In this document: positions 36,205 through 44,948 of the stretch, piece after piece
How the letters are laid out: the number at the start of each line of letters is the position of its first letter
How positions within the stretch are numbered: position 1 is the stretch's first letter
DNA from: Solwaraspora sp. WMMD1047
GTDB lineage: Bacteria > Actinomycetota > Actinomycetes > Mycobacteriales > Micromonosporaceae
Reading direction: 5' to 3'
DNA: 64,000 nucleotides
Assembly: GCF_029626155.1 (NCBI RefSeq)
Contig: NZ_JARUBL010000001.1
Coordinates: forward strand, 6,662,501-6,726,500
Made by a program: the position numbers and the translations under genes
Notes under the pieces: generated by a model
Told to the model about the DNA's origin: nothing
Database searches by the model: none
Seen by the model: the letters and a program-made list of their open reading frames with translations, nothing else

Positions 36205-36720
36205 TCAGCCGGCCGCGCGGGCCCGTTCGGCGGCGGCGTAGGTCTCAGCGCTGAACAGCACCAGCCTCACCTCGCTTACCGTCGACGGGGTGGCCTCGCG
36301 CAACGCGGTCAGCGCCTGCCGCGCCGCGTCCTCGATCGGCCAGCCGTAGATGCCGGCGGAGATCAGCGGGTACGCCACGGTGGTCGCGCCGAGCGCGTCG
36401 GCGACCCAGAGGCTGTTGGTGTAGCAACCGCGTAGCAGCGCCGAGCGATCCTCCCGTTCGGACCAGACCGGGCCGACGGTATGCACGACCCAGCGGGCCG
36501 GCAGGTCGCCGGCGGTGGTGGCAACGGCCTGGCCGGTCGGCAGCCCACGCTGGTAGCGGGAGGCCCGCAGCTCCTTGCACTCGGCGAGGATCGCCGGGCC
36601 ACCCTTGCGGTGGATCGCGCCGTCCACCCCGCCGCCGCCGAGCAGCGACGAGTTGGCCGCATTCACGATCGCGTCCACCCGCTGCTCGGTGATGTCCCCC
36701 TGGACCAGGACGATCTCCAT
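36205..36720 (-). CDS. Macro-domain O-acetyl-ADP-ribose deacetylase
   Basis: 171 aa from ATG 36720 (MEIVLVQGDIT), 8 nt after GAGAGG; GTG 36729 is alternative. Macro-domain motifs: VDAIVNAANSSLLGGGGVDGAIH, the NAAN catalytic pair, YGWPIEDAAR and the phosphate loop ISAGIYG. It hydrolyses O-acetyl-ADP-ribose or removes ADP-ribose from proteins. It is 5 nt downstream of the EI24 gene and oppositely oriented to the AIPR gene, so it is not part of that cassette. Confidence 0.92.
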   Translation of the reverse strand: MEIVLVQGDITEQRVDAIVNAANSSLLGGGGVDGAIHRKGGPAILAECKELRASRYQRGLPTGQAVATTAGDLPARWVVHTVGPVWSEREDRSALLRGCYTNSLWVADALGATTVAYPLISAGIYGWPIEDAARQALTALREATPSTVSEVRLVLFSAETYAAAERARAAG

Positions 36721-36725
36721 CGCCG

Positions 36726-37667
36726 TCACCTCTCCTCGACCTCGACCTCGGCCATGTCCTGGCGCCCGGCCCCGTCCTCTGGCCGGGCCGGCGCGCTCCC
36801 GACCGGCGCGCTCCCGAGCGGCGCGGTGCTCGCCGGCGCGGTGCTCGCCGGCGCGGTGCCGGGAGGTGGCGGGTCGATGGGCAGGCCGAGGGAGCGGCGG
36901 GCGAGCAGGGCGGCGCCGGCCACCGCCGCCGGCATGATCAGCACCGCGCCGAGCGGGATCAGGAAGCAGCAGAAGACCGCGACCCCGAAGCCGAGCGCGG
37001 TCGGCCGGTTGGCGCGCAGCGCCCGGCGCCGGTCCGGCAGCCGCCGCCCGCGCCGGTAGAACGGCGCGCCGACCAGCTCCAGCGCCAGAATCCAGCCACC
37101 GAACAGGGCGCCCAGCACCGGCACCACCGTCTGCCCCAGCACCGGCAGGAAGCCGGCGACGAAGAGCGGGATGCCGATCAGCACCGACAGCGCGATCAAC
37201 CGGACCGAGTCGGCCAGGCTGTGCCGCAGCGACCGCCAGAACGGCACGTCGACCTGGTCGGGTACGCCCCCGCAGCGCTCCTCCACCCGCTCCGAGATCT
37301 TCTCGTAGAACGGGTCCCCGATCAGCAGGGTGACCGCGGTGAAGGTGAGCACCCCGATCAGGCCGGCCACCCCCAGGATGGCGAACGCGGCGACCAGCCG
37401 GAACAGATCCCGCCAGCCGGTCGACCAGTCGTCGGCGAACGGGGTGAGCCAGCCGGCCAGGTCGGAGACCACGTAGATCAATCCGACGAACCCGGCGAGG
37501 AAGAGGGTGCCGGTGATCAGCGCCGGCACGATGCCGAGCAGCACCAGCTTCGGGTTGCGGGCGTAGAGGCCGAGCCCCCGGACGAGCAGCCCGACACCGG
37601 AGAGGAACTGGCGGACGGCGCCCACGGCCGGTGTCACGGCCCGGGACGCCCCGAGCGGGGTCACCAC
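36726..37667 (-). CDS. EI24-domain membrane protein (CysZ-like)
   Basis: 313 aa; start is uncertain (GTG 37667 chosen; a TTG at 37673 and GTG 37664 are close). Helices include LLGIVPALITGTLFLAGFVGLIYVV, FAILGVAGLIGVLTFTAVTLLI, VLIGIPLFVAGFLPVLGQ and AVLIMPAAVAGAALLA. The family motif VGAPFYRRG is present. EI24/CysZ proteins are sulfate-uptake or etoposide-induced membrane proteins; substrate is not shown. It is coupled to the macro-domain gene. Confidence 0.85.
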   Translation of the reverse strand: MVTPLGASRAVTPAVGAVRQFLSGVGLLVRGLGLYARNPKLVLLGIVPALITGTLFLAGFVGLIYVVSDLAGWLTPFADDWSTGWRDLFRLVAAFAILGVAGLIGVLTFTAVTLLIGDPFYEKISERVEERCGGVPDQVDVPFWRSLRHSLADSVRLIALSVLIGIPLFVAGFLPVLGQTVVPVLGALFGGWILALELVGAPFYRRGRRLPDRRRALRANRPTALGFGVAVFCCFLIPLGAVLIMPAAVAGAALLARRSLGLPIDPPPPGTAPASTAPASTAPLGSAPVGSAPARPEDGAGRQDMAEVEVEER

Positions 37668-37732
37668 GAGCAACGAGCATACGCAGCCACCGCACGCGTC
37701 GCTCGGCGCGAACCGCTACCGGCTGCGGGCGG

Positions 37733-38914
37733 TCAGCCGGCGCGCAGGGTGAGCAGGGTGATCTCGCTGGGCGCGAAGATCCGGAACGGCGGACCCCAGA
37801 AGCCGGTACCCCGGCTGGTGTAGAGCTGGGTCCGGGCGCCGTGCCGGCTCAGCCCCTGCACGGTCGGCTGGTCCAGCCGGACCAGGTAGTGGAACGGCCA
37901 CATCTGACCGCCGTGGGTGTGCCCGGAGAGCTGCAGGTCGACCCCGTGCGCGACGGCGTCACCGATCTGCTTCGGCTGGTGGGCCAGGAGCAGCACCGGG
38001 GCGTCCGGGTCGGCGCCGGCCAGCGCGGCGGCGTGGTCGGCGCGGTGCCCGGCCCGGCCGGAGTGCACGGCGGTGATGTCGTCCACGCCCGCCACCACCA
38101 GCCGGGAACCGCCGCGTTCCACCACCAGGTGCCGGTTGTGCAGCGCCTCCCAGCCCAGCTCCCGCATCCGGTCCAGCCAGCCCTCGGCCTCGCCGTAGTA
38201 CTCGTGGTTGCCGGTCACGTAGGCGCGGGCGAACCGGGCCCGCACGTCACCCAGGGGCGCCGACTGGGCCAGGCGCTGGGCGACGGTGCCGTCGGCGATG
38301 TCGCCGGTGTGGCAGACCACGTCGGCGTCGAGGTCGTTGACGGCGGCCACCACCCGGGCCGACCAGCGGGCCCGGTCGATCGGCCCGTAGTGGGTGTCGG
38401 TGAGCAGCACCACCCGCAGCCCGTCCAGCCCGGCGCCGAGCCGGTCGAGGGTCACCTCCACCCGCCGGACCCGCGGCACCCGCATCGCTTCGGCGTACCC
38501 CCAGATCAGGAGCCCGGCCGAGACGGCGGCCGCGCCGATCGCGACGGCCCGGGAGCGGGTCGGGTCGGCCACCCCGACGGCGGCCAGCACCAGCTTCGCC
38601 ACGTTGCCGAGCAGCGCCCAGACGAAGAGGACCCAGATCACGCCGAGCAGGGTGTCGCCCGCGCGGGCCGCCCAGTCCAGCCGGCGGGCACCGTGCCCGA
38701 GGGCCATCAGGACCGGGAACGCCAGCAGCGCGGTGACGAACGCGACACTGCCGGCGGCCACCACCCCGACCGGCCAGTCGGCGCCGGCCAGTGTCAGGGT
38801 CCACCACGGTACGCCGAAGAGCAGCCCGAGGATCGTGATGACTGTCAGGCCGGAGAGCAGCGCCCGCAGCGACCGCCTCGCCGGTGCGGCCGCAGCCGCC
38901 TCGCCAACCGTCAC
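37733..38914 (-). CDS. Membrane-bound metallophosphoesterase (YkuE-type)
   Basis: 393 aa from GTG 38914; the open frame goes further to 39022 without a site. Three or more N-terminal membrane segments (LLSGLTVITILGLLFGVPWW and others) precede a calcineurin-like domain with the dinuclear-metal motifs GDTHYG-like TDTHYG, HTGDIAD, GNHEYY, LAHQP and GHTHGGQ. It hydrolyses phosphoesters outside or at the membrane; YkuE-type enzymes may act on UDP-sugars, but the substrate is unknown here. Confidence 0.9.
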   Translation of the reverse strand: MTVGEAAAAAPARRSLRALLSGLTVITILGLLFGVPWWTLTLAGADWPVGVVAAGSVAFVTALLAFPVLMALGHGARRLDWAARAGDTLLGVIWVLFVWALLGNVAKLVLAAVGVADPTRSRAVAIGAAAVSAGLLIWGYAEAMRVPRVRRVEVTLDRLGAGLDGLRVVLLTDTHYGPIDRARWSARVVAAVNDLDADVVCHTGDIADGTVAQRLAQSAPLGDVRARFARAYVTGNHEYYGEAEGWLDRMRELGWEALHNRHLVVERGGSRLVVAGVDDITAVHSGRAGHRADHAAALAGADPDAPVLLLAHQPKQIGDAVAHGVDLQLSGHTHGGQMWPFHYLVRLDQPTVQGLSRHGARTQLYTSRGTGFWGPPFRIFAPSEITLLTLRAG

Positions 38915-39187
38915 CGGCCGCCTCCCCCTTCGGTCCCGCCGCCCGGCCGCGCCCACCGGTCGCGCCCGGCCGGTCGCCCGCCTGGTCGCGCCCGCTGTCG
39001 TCGGGCACCGTCCGTGCAGCATGACACGCCCGGCGAGCAGGCGACCACTGTCGGCGCGGCGGCGCTCAGCGCGGACTCAGGGTCCCGGTAGCGGGCGACC
39101 TCCGGGTCGGCGGAGCGGACCAAAGCTGGGTCCCGGAGGGGACTAAATCGGTGGACACGGATGGGCACGCCGGTGGAGGTTGGCCGG

Positions 39188-39955
39188 ATGGAGGAAGCGG
39201 AGAACGCGGCGATCTGGACCGCCGAGGTCGCCCGGCGCTACGACACCCCGGGGTCCGGCATGTTCGCCGACGAGGTGCTCGGACCGACCGTGGACCGCCT
39301 CGCCGAACTCGCCGGCGGCGGGCAGGCTCTCGAATTCGCCGTCGGGACCGGCCGGGTGGCCGTTCCGCTCGCCGCGCGGGGGGTGCCCGTCACCGGCATC
39401 GAACTCTCCGCCGCGATGGTCGGCCAGCTCCGCACGAAGGCGGACGAGACGACGATCCCGGTGCGCATCGGCGACATGGCGACGACGCGCGCGCCGGGGA
39501 CGTACTCCCTCGTCTACCTGGTCTACAACACGATCTCCAACCTGCTCACCCAGGCCGAGCAGGTCGCCTGTTTCCGCAACGCGGCCCGCCATCTCGCGCC
39601 CGGCGGCCGGTTCGTGATCGAGCTGGAGGTGCCGGAGCTGCGCAAGCTGCCGCCCGGTCAGCGCGGGGTGGTGTTCCAGGACGAGCCGGGCTACCTCGGG
39701 ATGGACACGTTCGACGTGCTGCGGCAGCGCATCGTCTCGCACCACTTCTGGTTCGACGGCAGCGCCGTCGACGGCAGCGATCAGGCCCGGCTGTTCCGCA
39801 GTCCGCACCGTTACATCTGGCCGGCCGAGCTGGACCTGATGGGCCAGCTGGCCGGGTTCGAGCTGGAGTCCCGGCACGCCGACTGGGCGGGGAGCGACTT
39901 CACCGCGGAATCGGACTCCCACGTCTCGGTCTACCGGCTGCCGGCGGCGGGCTGA
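39188..39955 (+). CDS. Class I SAM-dependent methyltransferase
   Basis: 255 aa from ATG 39188, with GGAGG 10 nt upstream; ATG 39161 is an in-frame alternative. Motif I is LEFAVGTGRVAVPLAARG, post-I is TGIELSAAMV, motif IV region is YSLVYLVYNTISNL. A domain ending at FELESRHADW follows. Substrate unknown. It is divergent from the metallophosphoesterase and 32 nt upstream of an SDR gene. Confidence 0.88.
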   Translation: MEEAENAAIWTAEVARRYDTPGSGMFADEVLGPTVDRLAELAGGGQALEFAVGTGRVAVPLAARGVPVTGIELSAAMVGQLRTKADETTIPVRIGDMATTRAPGTYSLVYLVYNTISNLLTQAEQVACFRNAARHLAPGGRFVIELEVPELRKLPPGQRGVVFQDEPGYLGMDTFDVLRQRIVSHHFWFDGSAVDGSDQARLFRSPHRYIWPAELDLMGQLAGFELESRHADWAGSDFTAESDSHVSVYRLPAAG

Positions 39956-39987
39956 CATCGATTGGCATCCGGGCCATGCTGGGAGCC

Positions 39988-40917
39988 ATGACCTCGCAGC
40001 GGTGGACCGCCGACCAGATTCCGGACCAGCGCGGCCGGATCTTCATCGTCACCGGCGCCAACAGCGGCCTCGGGCTGGCGACCACCCGGGAACTGACCCG
40101 GCACGGCGGGCACGTCGTCCTCGCCGTCCGCGACGCGGCGAAGGGCGAGCGCGCGATCGCGGAGCTGCGGGCCGACCAGCCCGACGCCAGCCTGGAACAG
40201 CGCCACCTCGACCTGGCCGACCTGGACTCGGTACGCGCCTTCGCCGCCGCCCTGCGCGCCGACGGCGTCCGGCCGGACGTGCTGGTCAACAACGCCGGCA
40301 TCATGATGCCGCCCCGGTCGTTGAGCCCGCAGGGTCAGGAGAGCCAGTTCGCCGCCAACCACCTCGGTCACTTCGCCCTGACCGGTCTGCTGCTCGACCT
40401 GATCCGGCGGTCGCCGGACGGCCGGGTGGTCACCGTCAGCTCAGGGGTGCACCGGCGCGGCCGGATCCACTTCGACGACCTGACCGGGGAGCGGTCCTAC
40501 TCGCCGACCGGCTTCTACGCCCAGTCGAAGTTCGCGAACGTACTGTTCGGCCTCGAACTCGACCGCCGGCTGCGGGCCGCCGGCCTGCCGGTCCGCAGCA
40601 TCCTCGCCCACCCCGGGTACGCCGCGACCAACCTGGTGCGGCCCGGTCCCCGCCTGCTCCGACTGGCGGTGTCGATCGGCAACCGGATCCTGGCACAGAG
40701 CGCGGCGGATGGCGCGCTGCCGCAGCTCTACGCCGCCACCGCCCCCGGCGCCGAGGGCGGGCAGTTCATCGGGCCGGCCGGCCTGGGCGAGCAGCGCGGC
40801 CACCCGGTCGTGGTCCGTCCGAGCGCCGCCGCCACCGACCCGCGTACCGCCGAACGGCTCTGGACGCTCTCCGAGGAGCTGACCGGGGTCCACTACGGAC
40901 TGACCGCCGCGGCGTAG
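39988..40917 (+). CDS. Short-chain dehydrogenase/reductase (retinol dehydrogenase-like)
   Basis: 309 aa from ATG 39988, 5 nt after GGGAG. Rossmann motif VTGANSGLG, VLVNNAGIMM, Ser in VTVSSGVHR, Tyr-x3-Lys in YAQSKFAN and the extra C-terminal region typical of the long atypical SDRs (ILAHPGYAATNL). Probably co-transcribed with the methyltransferase. Substrate unknown. Confidence 0.9.
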   Translation: MTSQRWTADQIPDQRGRIFIVTGANSGLGLATTRELTRHGGHVVLAVRDAAKGERAIAELRADQPDASLEQRHLDLADLDSVRAFAAALRADGVRPDVLVNNAGIMMPPRSLSPQGQESQFAANHLGHFALTGLLLDLIRRSPDGRVVTVSSGVHRRGRIHFDDLTGERSYSPTGFYAQSKFANVLFGLELDRRLRAAGLPVRSILAHPGYAATNLVRPGPRLLRLAVSIGNRILAQSAADGALPQLYAATAPGAEGGQFIGPAGLGEQRGHPVVVRPSAAATDPRTAERLWTLSEELTGVHYGLTAAA

Positions 40918-40928
40918 GCCGCCGGGGG

Positions 40929-41666
40929 TCAGTTCGCCAGCCGGACCCGGACCCGGCGGTTGGCCCGCCCCTTGCTCTCCACCTTCACCACCTGGATCTT
41001 GCCGATCTGGGCGGTGGACGCGACGTGGGTGCCGCCGTCGGCCTGCACGTCGAGCCCGACGATGTCGACGATCCGGATCTCCCGCTCGTCGGCGGGAATC
41101 AGGTTCGACTGGGTGCGGATGATGTCCGGCAGCGCCAGCGCCTCCTCCCGGGGCAGCACCTTCACCGCCACCGACCGGTCCGCCGCGACCTCGACGTTCA
41201 CCAGCTCCTCCAGCCGGGCCTTGAAGTCCGGCGGCACCTCGGGCAGGTTGAAGTCCATCCGGGCCTCACCGGGCTCCATGTTGCCGCCGGTGACAAGCGC
41301 GCCGAAGTCCCGGAACACCACCCCGCAGAGCACGTGCAACCCCGAATGGGTACGCATCAGCATGCTGCGCCGCTCGTCTTCGACCGCGCCGCGCACCTCG
41401 GTGCCGACCGGGGGCACCGGGTCGCCCTCGGCGGGAATCAGGTAGAGGTCGTCGCCCTTGTTGGTCCCCACGATCCGGGTCTGCACGCCCTGCCACAGCA
41501 GCACGCCCCGGTCCGGCGGCTGACCGCCGCCACCCGGGTAGAAGGCGGACCGGTCGAGCACGACACCGCGTTCGGGATCGACGTGTACGACCTGGCAGGT
41601 CCACTCCCGCAGGGAAGGATCGACGAGATCGAGGCGCTCGGTGCGGCCATGGTGGGAAATGCCCAT
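40929..41666 (-). CDS. AlaX-type alanyl-tRNA editing protein with a Cys-to-Asp change in the zinc site
   Basis: 245 aa from ATG 41666. It has SAFYPGGGGQPPDRG and RTHSGLH (H107, H111), the first zinc ligand pair. The second motif, usually C-x3-H in CGGTHV, reads DGGTHV (D210, H214), so the usual Cys is Asp. AlaX proteins free-stand as editing domains that hydrolyse Ser-tRNA(Ala). Asp may still bind zinc, but reduced or altered activity is possible. It converges on the SDR. Confidence 0.85.
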   Translation of the reverse strand: MGISHHGRTERLDLVDPSLREWTCQVVHVDPERGVVLDRSAFYPGGGGQPPDRGVLLWQGVQTRIVGTNKGDDLYLIPAEGDPVPPVGTEVRGAVEDERRSMLMRTHSGLHVLCGVVFRDFGALVTGGNMEPGEARMDFNLPEVPPDFKARLEELVNVEVAADRSVAVKVLPREEALALPDIIRTQSNLIPADEREIRIVDIVGLDVQADGGTHVASTAQIGKIQVVKVESKGRANRRVRVRLAN

Positions 41667-41704
41667 GAACGCGCAGCGTACTCCGCCGGGTACCGCCCCG
41701 ATGG

Positions 41705-42595
41705 CTAGCCGTCGTTCAGGAAGCCCGCGATCCGGTCCCGCAGGTCGACCCGGTGGTTCCAGAGCACCCCCGGCCGGTCGTACACGTGCAGGGTGGCCTT
41801 CGGCAACGCGGCGGCGAGCCGCTCGGCGACGGCGACCGGGTGCAGGTCGTCGCCGAGGCAGCCGATCACCAGGGCGGGGGCGGTGACCGCGGCCAGCGCG
41901 GAGCTGTCCCGGATCGCCGTCTGCTCGGGCAGCGCGGCCAGCGCCGGGGCGAGCCCGTCGCGCAGCAGTTGGTCGACCCGCTGGCGCAGGAAGGCCCAGC
42001 CCACCGGGGTGTCCCGGATGGCCGGTGGCAGTTCCACGGAGACCGCCTCGGCGACCGCCGTCCCGTCGCCGGCCGCGATCGCCGCCAGCAACTCGGCCAG
42101 CCGGTCCCGGCTGGCCGGCGGGCGCGGCTGGTCCAGCACGGCGGGGAGGAAGAAGACCACCCGCTCGAAGCGTTCCGGGCTCTCCCAGAGGGTCCGGCTC
42201 AACGCGCCCGCGCCGAGGCTCACTCCGAGCGCGCGGGTGGCCTGGCTGAGGTCGGCGATGGCCCGCAGGTCCCGGGCCAGGTCGGCGTAGCTCCACCGGC
42301 CGGCCGGCGCGTCGGAGCGGCCGTGGCCGCGGAACTGGAAGAACACCTTCCGGCCGGCGACCGCACTGCCCAGCGGCCGGGTGGTGGCGATGCCACTGGC
42401 CAGCCCGTGCGCGAAGACCGTCACCGGGTCACCGTCGCCGGTGACCAACCGCTCCAGTCGTACGCCGTGCGGCGTGGCGATCAGCTCGGTGGCCGGCTCC
42501 GGCAGCGCCGGCCGGCCGGTACGGGGGGCGCTCGGCCCGGGTCCGTACGTCCGTGGCCCGCCGTCCGGCGGCGGTGGCCAGCGGAAATCTCTCAC
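41705..42595 (-). CDS. Alpha/beta-fold hydrolase
   Basis: 296 aa from GTG 42595, overlapping the DUF2516 stop by 4 nt (GTGA). The nucleophile elbow is GVSLGAGAL (Ser), with VFAHGLASG at the oxyanion hole, VIGCLGDDLHPV (Asp) and the final HRVD His. The substrate is unknown. It is the last gene of a group with DUF2516, HBHA-like protein and HTH regulator. Confidence 0.88.
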   Translation of the reverse strand: MRDFRWPPPPDGGPRTYGPGPSAPRTGRPALPEPATELIATPHGVRLERLVTGDGDPVTVFAHGLASGIATTRPLGSAVAGRKVFFQFRGHGRSDAPAGRWSYADLARDLRAIADLSQATRALGVSLGAGALSRTLWESPERFERVVFFLPAVLDQPRPPASRDRLAELLAAIAAGDGTAVAEAVSVELPPAIRDTPVGWAFLRQRVDQLLRDGLAPALAALPEQTAIRDSSALAAVTAPALVIGCLGDDLHPVAVAERLAAALPKATLHVYDRPGVLWNHRVDLRDRIAGFLNDG

Positions 42596-42906
42596 CAGAA
42601 GCCCTTGCCGTCGGTCATGTCCCGCAGGCCGACCCGGACGTCGAGCAGATAGATCAGCGCCGCCGCGATCCCGATCAGCGCGAACAGGTTGATCGGCCGA
42701 TACAGCAGGAGGGTCAACACCAGACACACCGCGAGGATCGCGACCCAGGCGCCCTTGGGCAGCGTGCCGATCGCCGGGAAGGCATCCGAGCGCTGGGTGA
42801 CGCAGTGCACCAGCGCCACTCCCTGGATCACGAGCGCGAACACCAGCAGGACCAGGTTGATGACAGAGACGACGGCCGGGTAGAAGAGCGGCGCGGTAGT
42901 GGCCAT
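42592..42906 (-). CDS. DUF2516 family small membrane protein
   Basis: 104 aa from ATG 42906. Three hydrophobic helices: VSVINLVLLVFALVIQGVAL, AWVAILAVCLVLTLLLY and ALIGIAAALIYLLDV. DUF2516 lies next to hbhA in mycobacteria (Rv0476) as well. It is probably a cell-envelope helper of unknown task. Confidence 0.88.
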   Translation of the reverse strand: MATTAPLFYPAVVSVINLVLLVFALVIQGVALVHCVTQRSDAFPAIGTLPKGAWVAILAVCLVLTLLLYRPINLFALIGIAAALIYLLDVRVGLRDMTDGKGFW

Positions 42907-42974
42907 GCCGTGAAGCTTATGTCGCCCACCCCGGGTGCGTGTGGGGTGGCGCACCCGGAGTGGGCGACCGCTGA

Positions 42975-43592
42975 CTACTTCTCGGTGGCCGGGCGGCCGC
43001 GCTTGGCCGGGCCGGTGGCCTTCTTCGCCGGGCCGGTCGGCTTCGCGGTGCTCTTCGCCGAGCGGGTCGCGGTGTGGCCGGTCGGGGCGACCGGGCTGGT
43101 CTCGACCGCCGGGGCGACGGTCGCCGGGGTGGCGGTCACCTCGGCCGGCGCCTCGGTGGCCTCCATGTCGGCGTTGACGGTCTCGGCCGCCTGCACCACG
43201 CCGGTGCCGACCACCCGCTCGCCGCGGGCGACCATCGCCGCGTACGCGGCCAGCGCGCGCTCCTGGGCGACCTGCGCGCCGGCCACCACGACGGCGGCGT
43301 TGCGGCGGGCCGCCTCGCGCAGCCGCTGCATGTCCAGCTCGCCGGTGGCCGTGCGCTCCTTGAGGGCGACGGCGCCGGTGTTGGCCTGGCGCAGCGTGGC
43401 GGCGGCCTTCTCGCGCAGCTCGGCGGTGGTCAGGACCGCCTTCTCGCGCAGTTCGGCGGTGGTGACGGTGGCCTTGCCGCTGAGGCCGTTGACCACGGCG
43501 GGCAGCTTGCGCAGCTGCTCGTACGCGTAGTCGCCGGCGCCGGCGGCGGCGTAGAGCGGGGCCGGGATGCGGGTCGTCTTCGGCTCGGTCAT
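42975..43592 (-). CDS. hbhA: Heparin-binding hemagglutinin-like (HBHA) protein
   Basis: 205 aa. The N-terminal region (about 1-150) is a long alpha-helical, coiled-coil-prone segment with repeats AELREKA, and the C-terminal tail is rich in Lys/Ala/Pro (SAKSTAKPTGPAKKATGPAKRG), like the heparin-binding tail of mycobacterial HBHA. No signal peptide is evident, as in HBHA. Function in this organism is unknown; membrane-domain organisation or adhesion is proposed for relatives. The ATG overlaps the HTH gene's stop (ATGA). Confidence 0.8.
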   Translation of the reverse strand: MTEPKTTRIPAPLYAAAGAGDYAYEQLRKLPAVVNGLSGKATVTTAELREKAVLTTAELREKAAATLRQANTGAVALKERTATGELDMQRLREAARRNAAVVVAGAQVAQERALAAYAAMVARGERVVGTGVVQAAETVNADMEATEAPAEVTATPATVAPAVETSPVAPTGHTATRSAKSTAKPTGPAKKATGPAKRGRPATEK

Positions 43593-44185
43593 GACTGGTT
43601 CTCCTCCTCGACCGCCGGGGCGGTCCTGCTGGCCGGCGACGCGGCCCGGCGGGCCGCCTTCCGGGCGGGCTTACTGGTGTCTTCGGTCGGGTCGGTGCTG
43701 GCGGTCGGGTCGGTGCCGCTGGTCGGTGGGGGCGCGGCGGCGCCGGCCTCGGTCACCGCCACCGACTCCAGGACCGCCTCGGTGGGTGTGGTGGGGGCGG
43801 GGGCCGACGGTTGTGGCCCGGTCGGTTCCTCCTCGGCCTGGCGGGCGTTCTCCCGCCGGAACGTCTCGTAGATCTGGCTCAGTGACTGCTTCTGCGCCAT
43901 GGTGAGGTCGGGGTCGGCCGCGATCGAGGCGAGCACCCCGTGCCCCTCCGGGTCGTCGAGCAGCCCGGCCCGCAGGTACATCACCGGGGTGGAGACGCGT
44001 AGCGCGCTGGCCAGTTGCTGGAGCACCTCGGCGCTCGGCTTGCGCAGCCCGCGTTCGATCTGGCTCAGGTAGGGGTTGCTGACGCCGGCCTGCTCGGCGA
44101 GCTGGCGCAACGAGATCTTGGCGTTGCGGCGCAGGTCGCGGATGAAGCCGCCGACGTCGCGGGGCAGATCCTTCGGCGTGGGCAT
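43589..44185 (-). CDS. XRE-family HTH regulator upstream of hbhA
   Basis: 198 aa from ATG 44185 (MPTPKDLPRDVG). The HTH is ISLRQLAEQAGVSNPYLSQIERGLRKPS (about residues 21-48). The C-terminal half is low-complexity Thr/Ala/Pro. The HTH-HBHA order is the same as Rv0474-Rv0475 of M. tuberculosis (memory). It likely regulates its own operon. Confidence 0.88.
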   Translation of the reverse strand: MPTPKDLPRDVGGFIRDLRRNAKISLRQLAEQAGVSNPYLSQIERGLRKPSAEVLQQLASALRVSTPVMYLRAGLLDDPEGHGVLASIAADPDLTMAQKQSLSQIYETFRRENARQAEEEPTGPQPSAPAPTTPTEAVLESVAVTEAGAAAPPPTSGTDPTASTDPTEDTSKPARKAARRAASPASRTAPAVEEENQS

Positions 44186-44250
44186 GACACCGACGGTAGT
44201 TCGTCGTGCTAGCTCCTGCAAGCAAAACGCTTGCGATAGTTAGCGACGTC

Positions 44251-44865
44251 TCACCCGGCCGGGTGACCCCGCCCGCCGGGCGCCGACGCGACCGGGTGCG
44301 GCGGCGACACCGCCGCCGCGGCCAGCCGCTCCACCTCGGCGAAGCTGGTCACCCGGTCACACTGCCCGGGTGTCAGCCGGTTGAGCTGAGCCCGGGCTGC
44401 CTGCGCCTGCGCCGTGCTGGGCAGGTGCCCGGCGAGCAGGTCGGGCAAGGACAGCTCGAAGCCCGCCCGGGCCCGGGAGCCGTACCGTCCGGGGGCCTGG
44501 ACCACCGCCCACGCGACCCGGCTGGCGTGTTCGTTGCCGGGCGGCGCCGCGGGCCGGTCGGTCTCCCGGGCACCGAACCGCTGGCCGTGGTGGAACGCGC
44601 AGAGCTGGCAGGTGGGCGGCCCCTGGGTCGACGGCGCGCCGCACTCGTCGCACGCCGACCGGGCGAGGGCGGCGTCCACCACCCGCCAGTCGTGACCGGC
44701 CGGGTCCGCCACCACCAGTCGAGCCAGCTCCGCTTCGTCTTCAGAGCCCTCGGCCACCCCGTACTCGCGCAGCAGCGCCCGCCACGCCTGGTCGACCTCG
44801 GCGGCGAGCCGGTCGACCGCCGCCGCCAACGCGGCGCTGCGCCATCGGGAACCGACACCTGTCAC
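44251..44865 (-). CDS. Hypothetical protein with a zinc-ribbon-like Cys pair
   Basis: 204 aa from GTG 44865. The middle has CDECGAPSTQGPPTCQLC and the downstream HHGQRFG, a four-Cys ribbon. Flanking parts are helical, Ala-rich. No family is recognised and no membrane segment is seen. It is 65 nt from the HTH gene start on the same strand. Confidence 0.65.
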   Translation of the reverse strand: MTGVGSRWRSAALAAAVDRLAAEVDQAWRALLREYGVAEGSEDEAELARLVVADPAGHDWRVVDAALARSACDECGAPSTQGPPTCQLCAFHHGQRFGARETDRPAAPPGNEHASRVAWAVVQAPGRYGSRARAGFELSLPDLLAGHLPSTAQAQAARAQLNRLTPGQCDRVTSFAEVERLAAAAVSPPHPVASAPGGRGHPAG

Positions 44866-44948
44866 CCCGCAAGTGTGCCGGCCCGGCCGCCCCGACCGCG
44901 CCGCTATTCCGGTTGCCAGCGTGGTCGCCGGACCCCTAGCGTCGCCTG

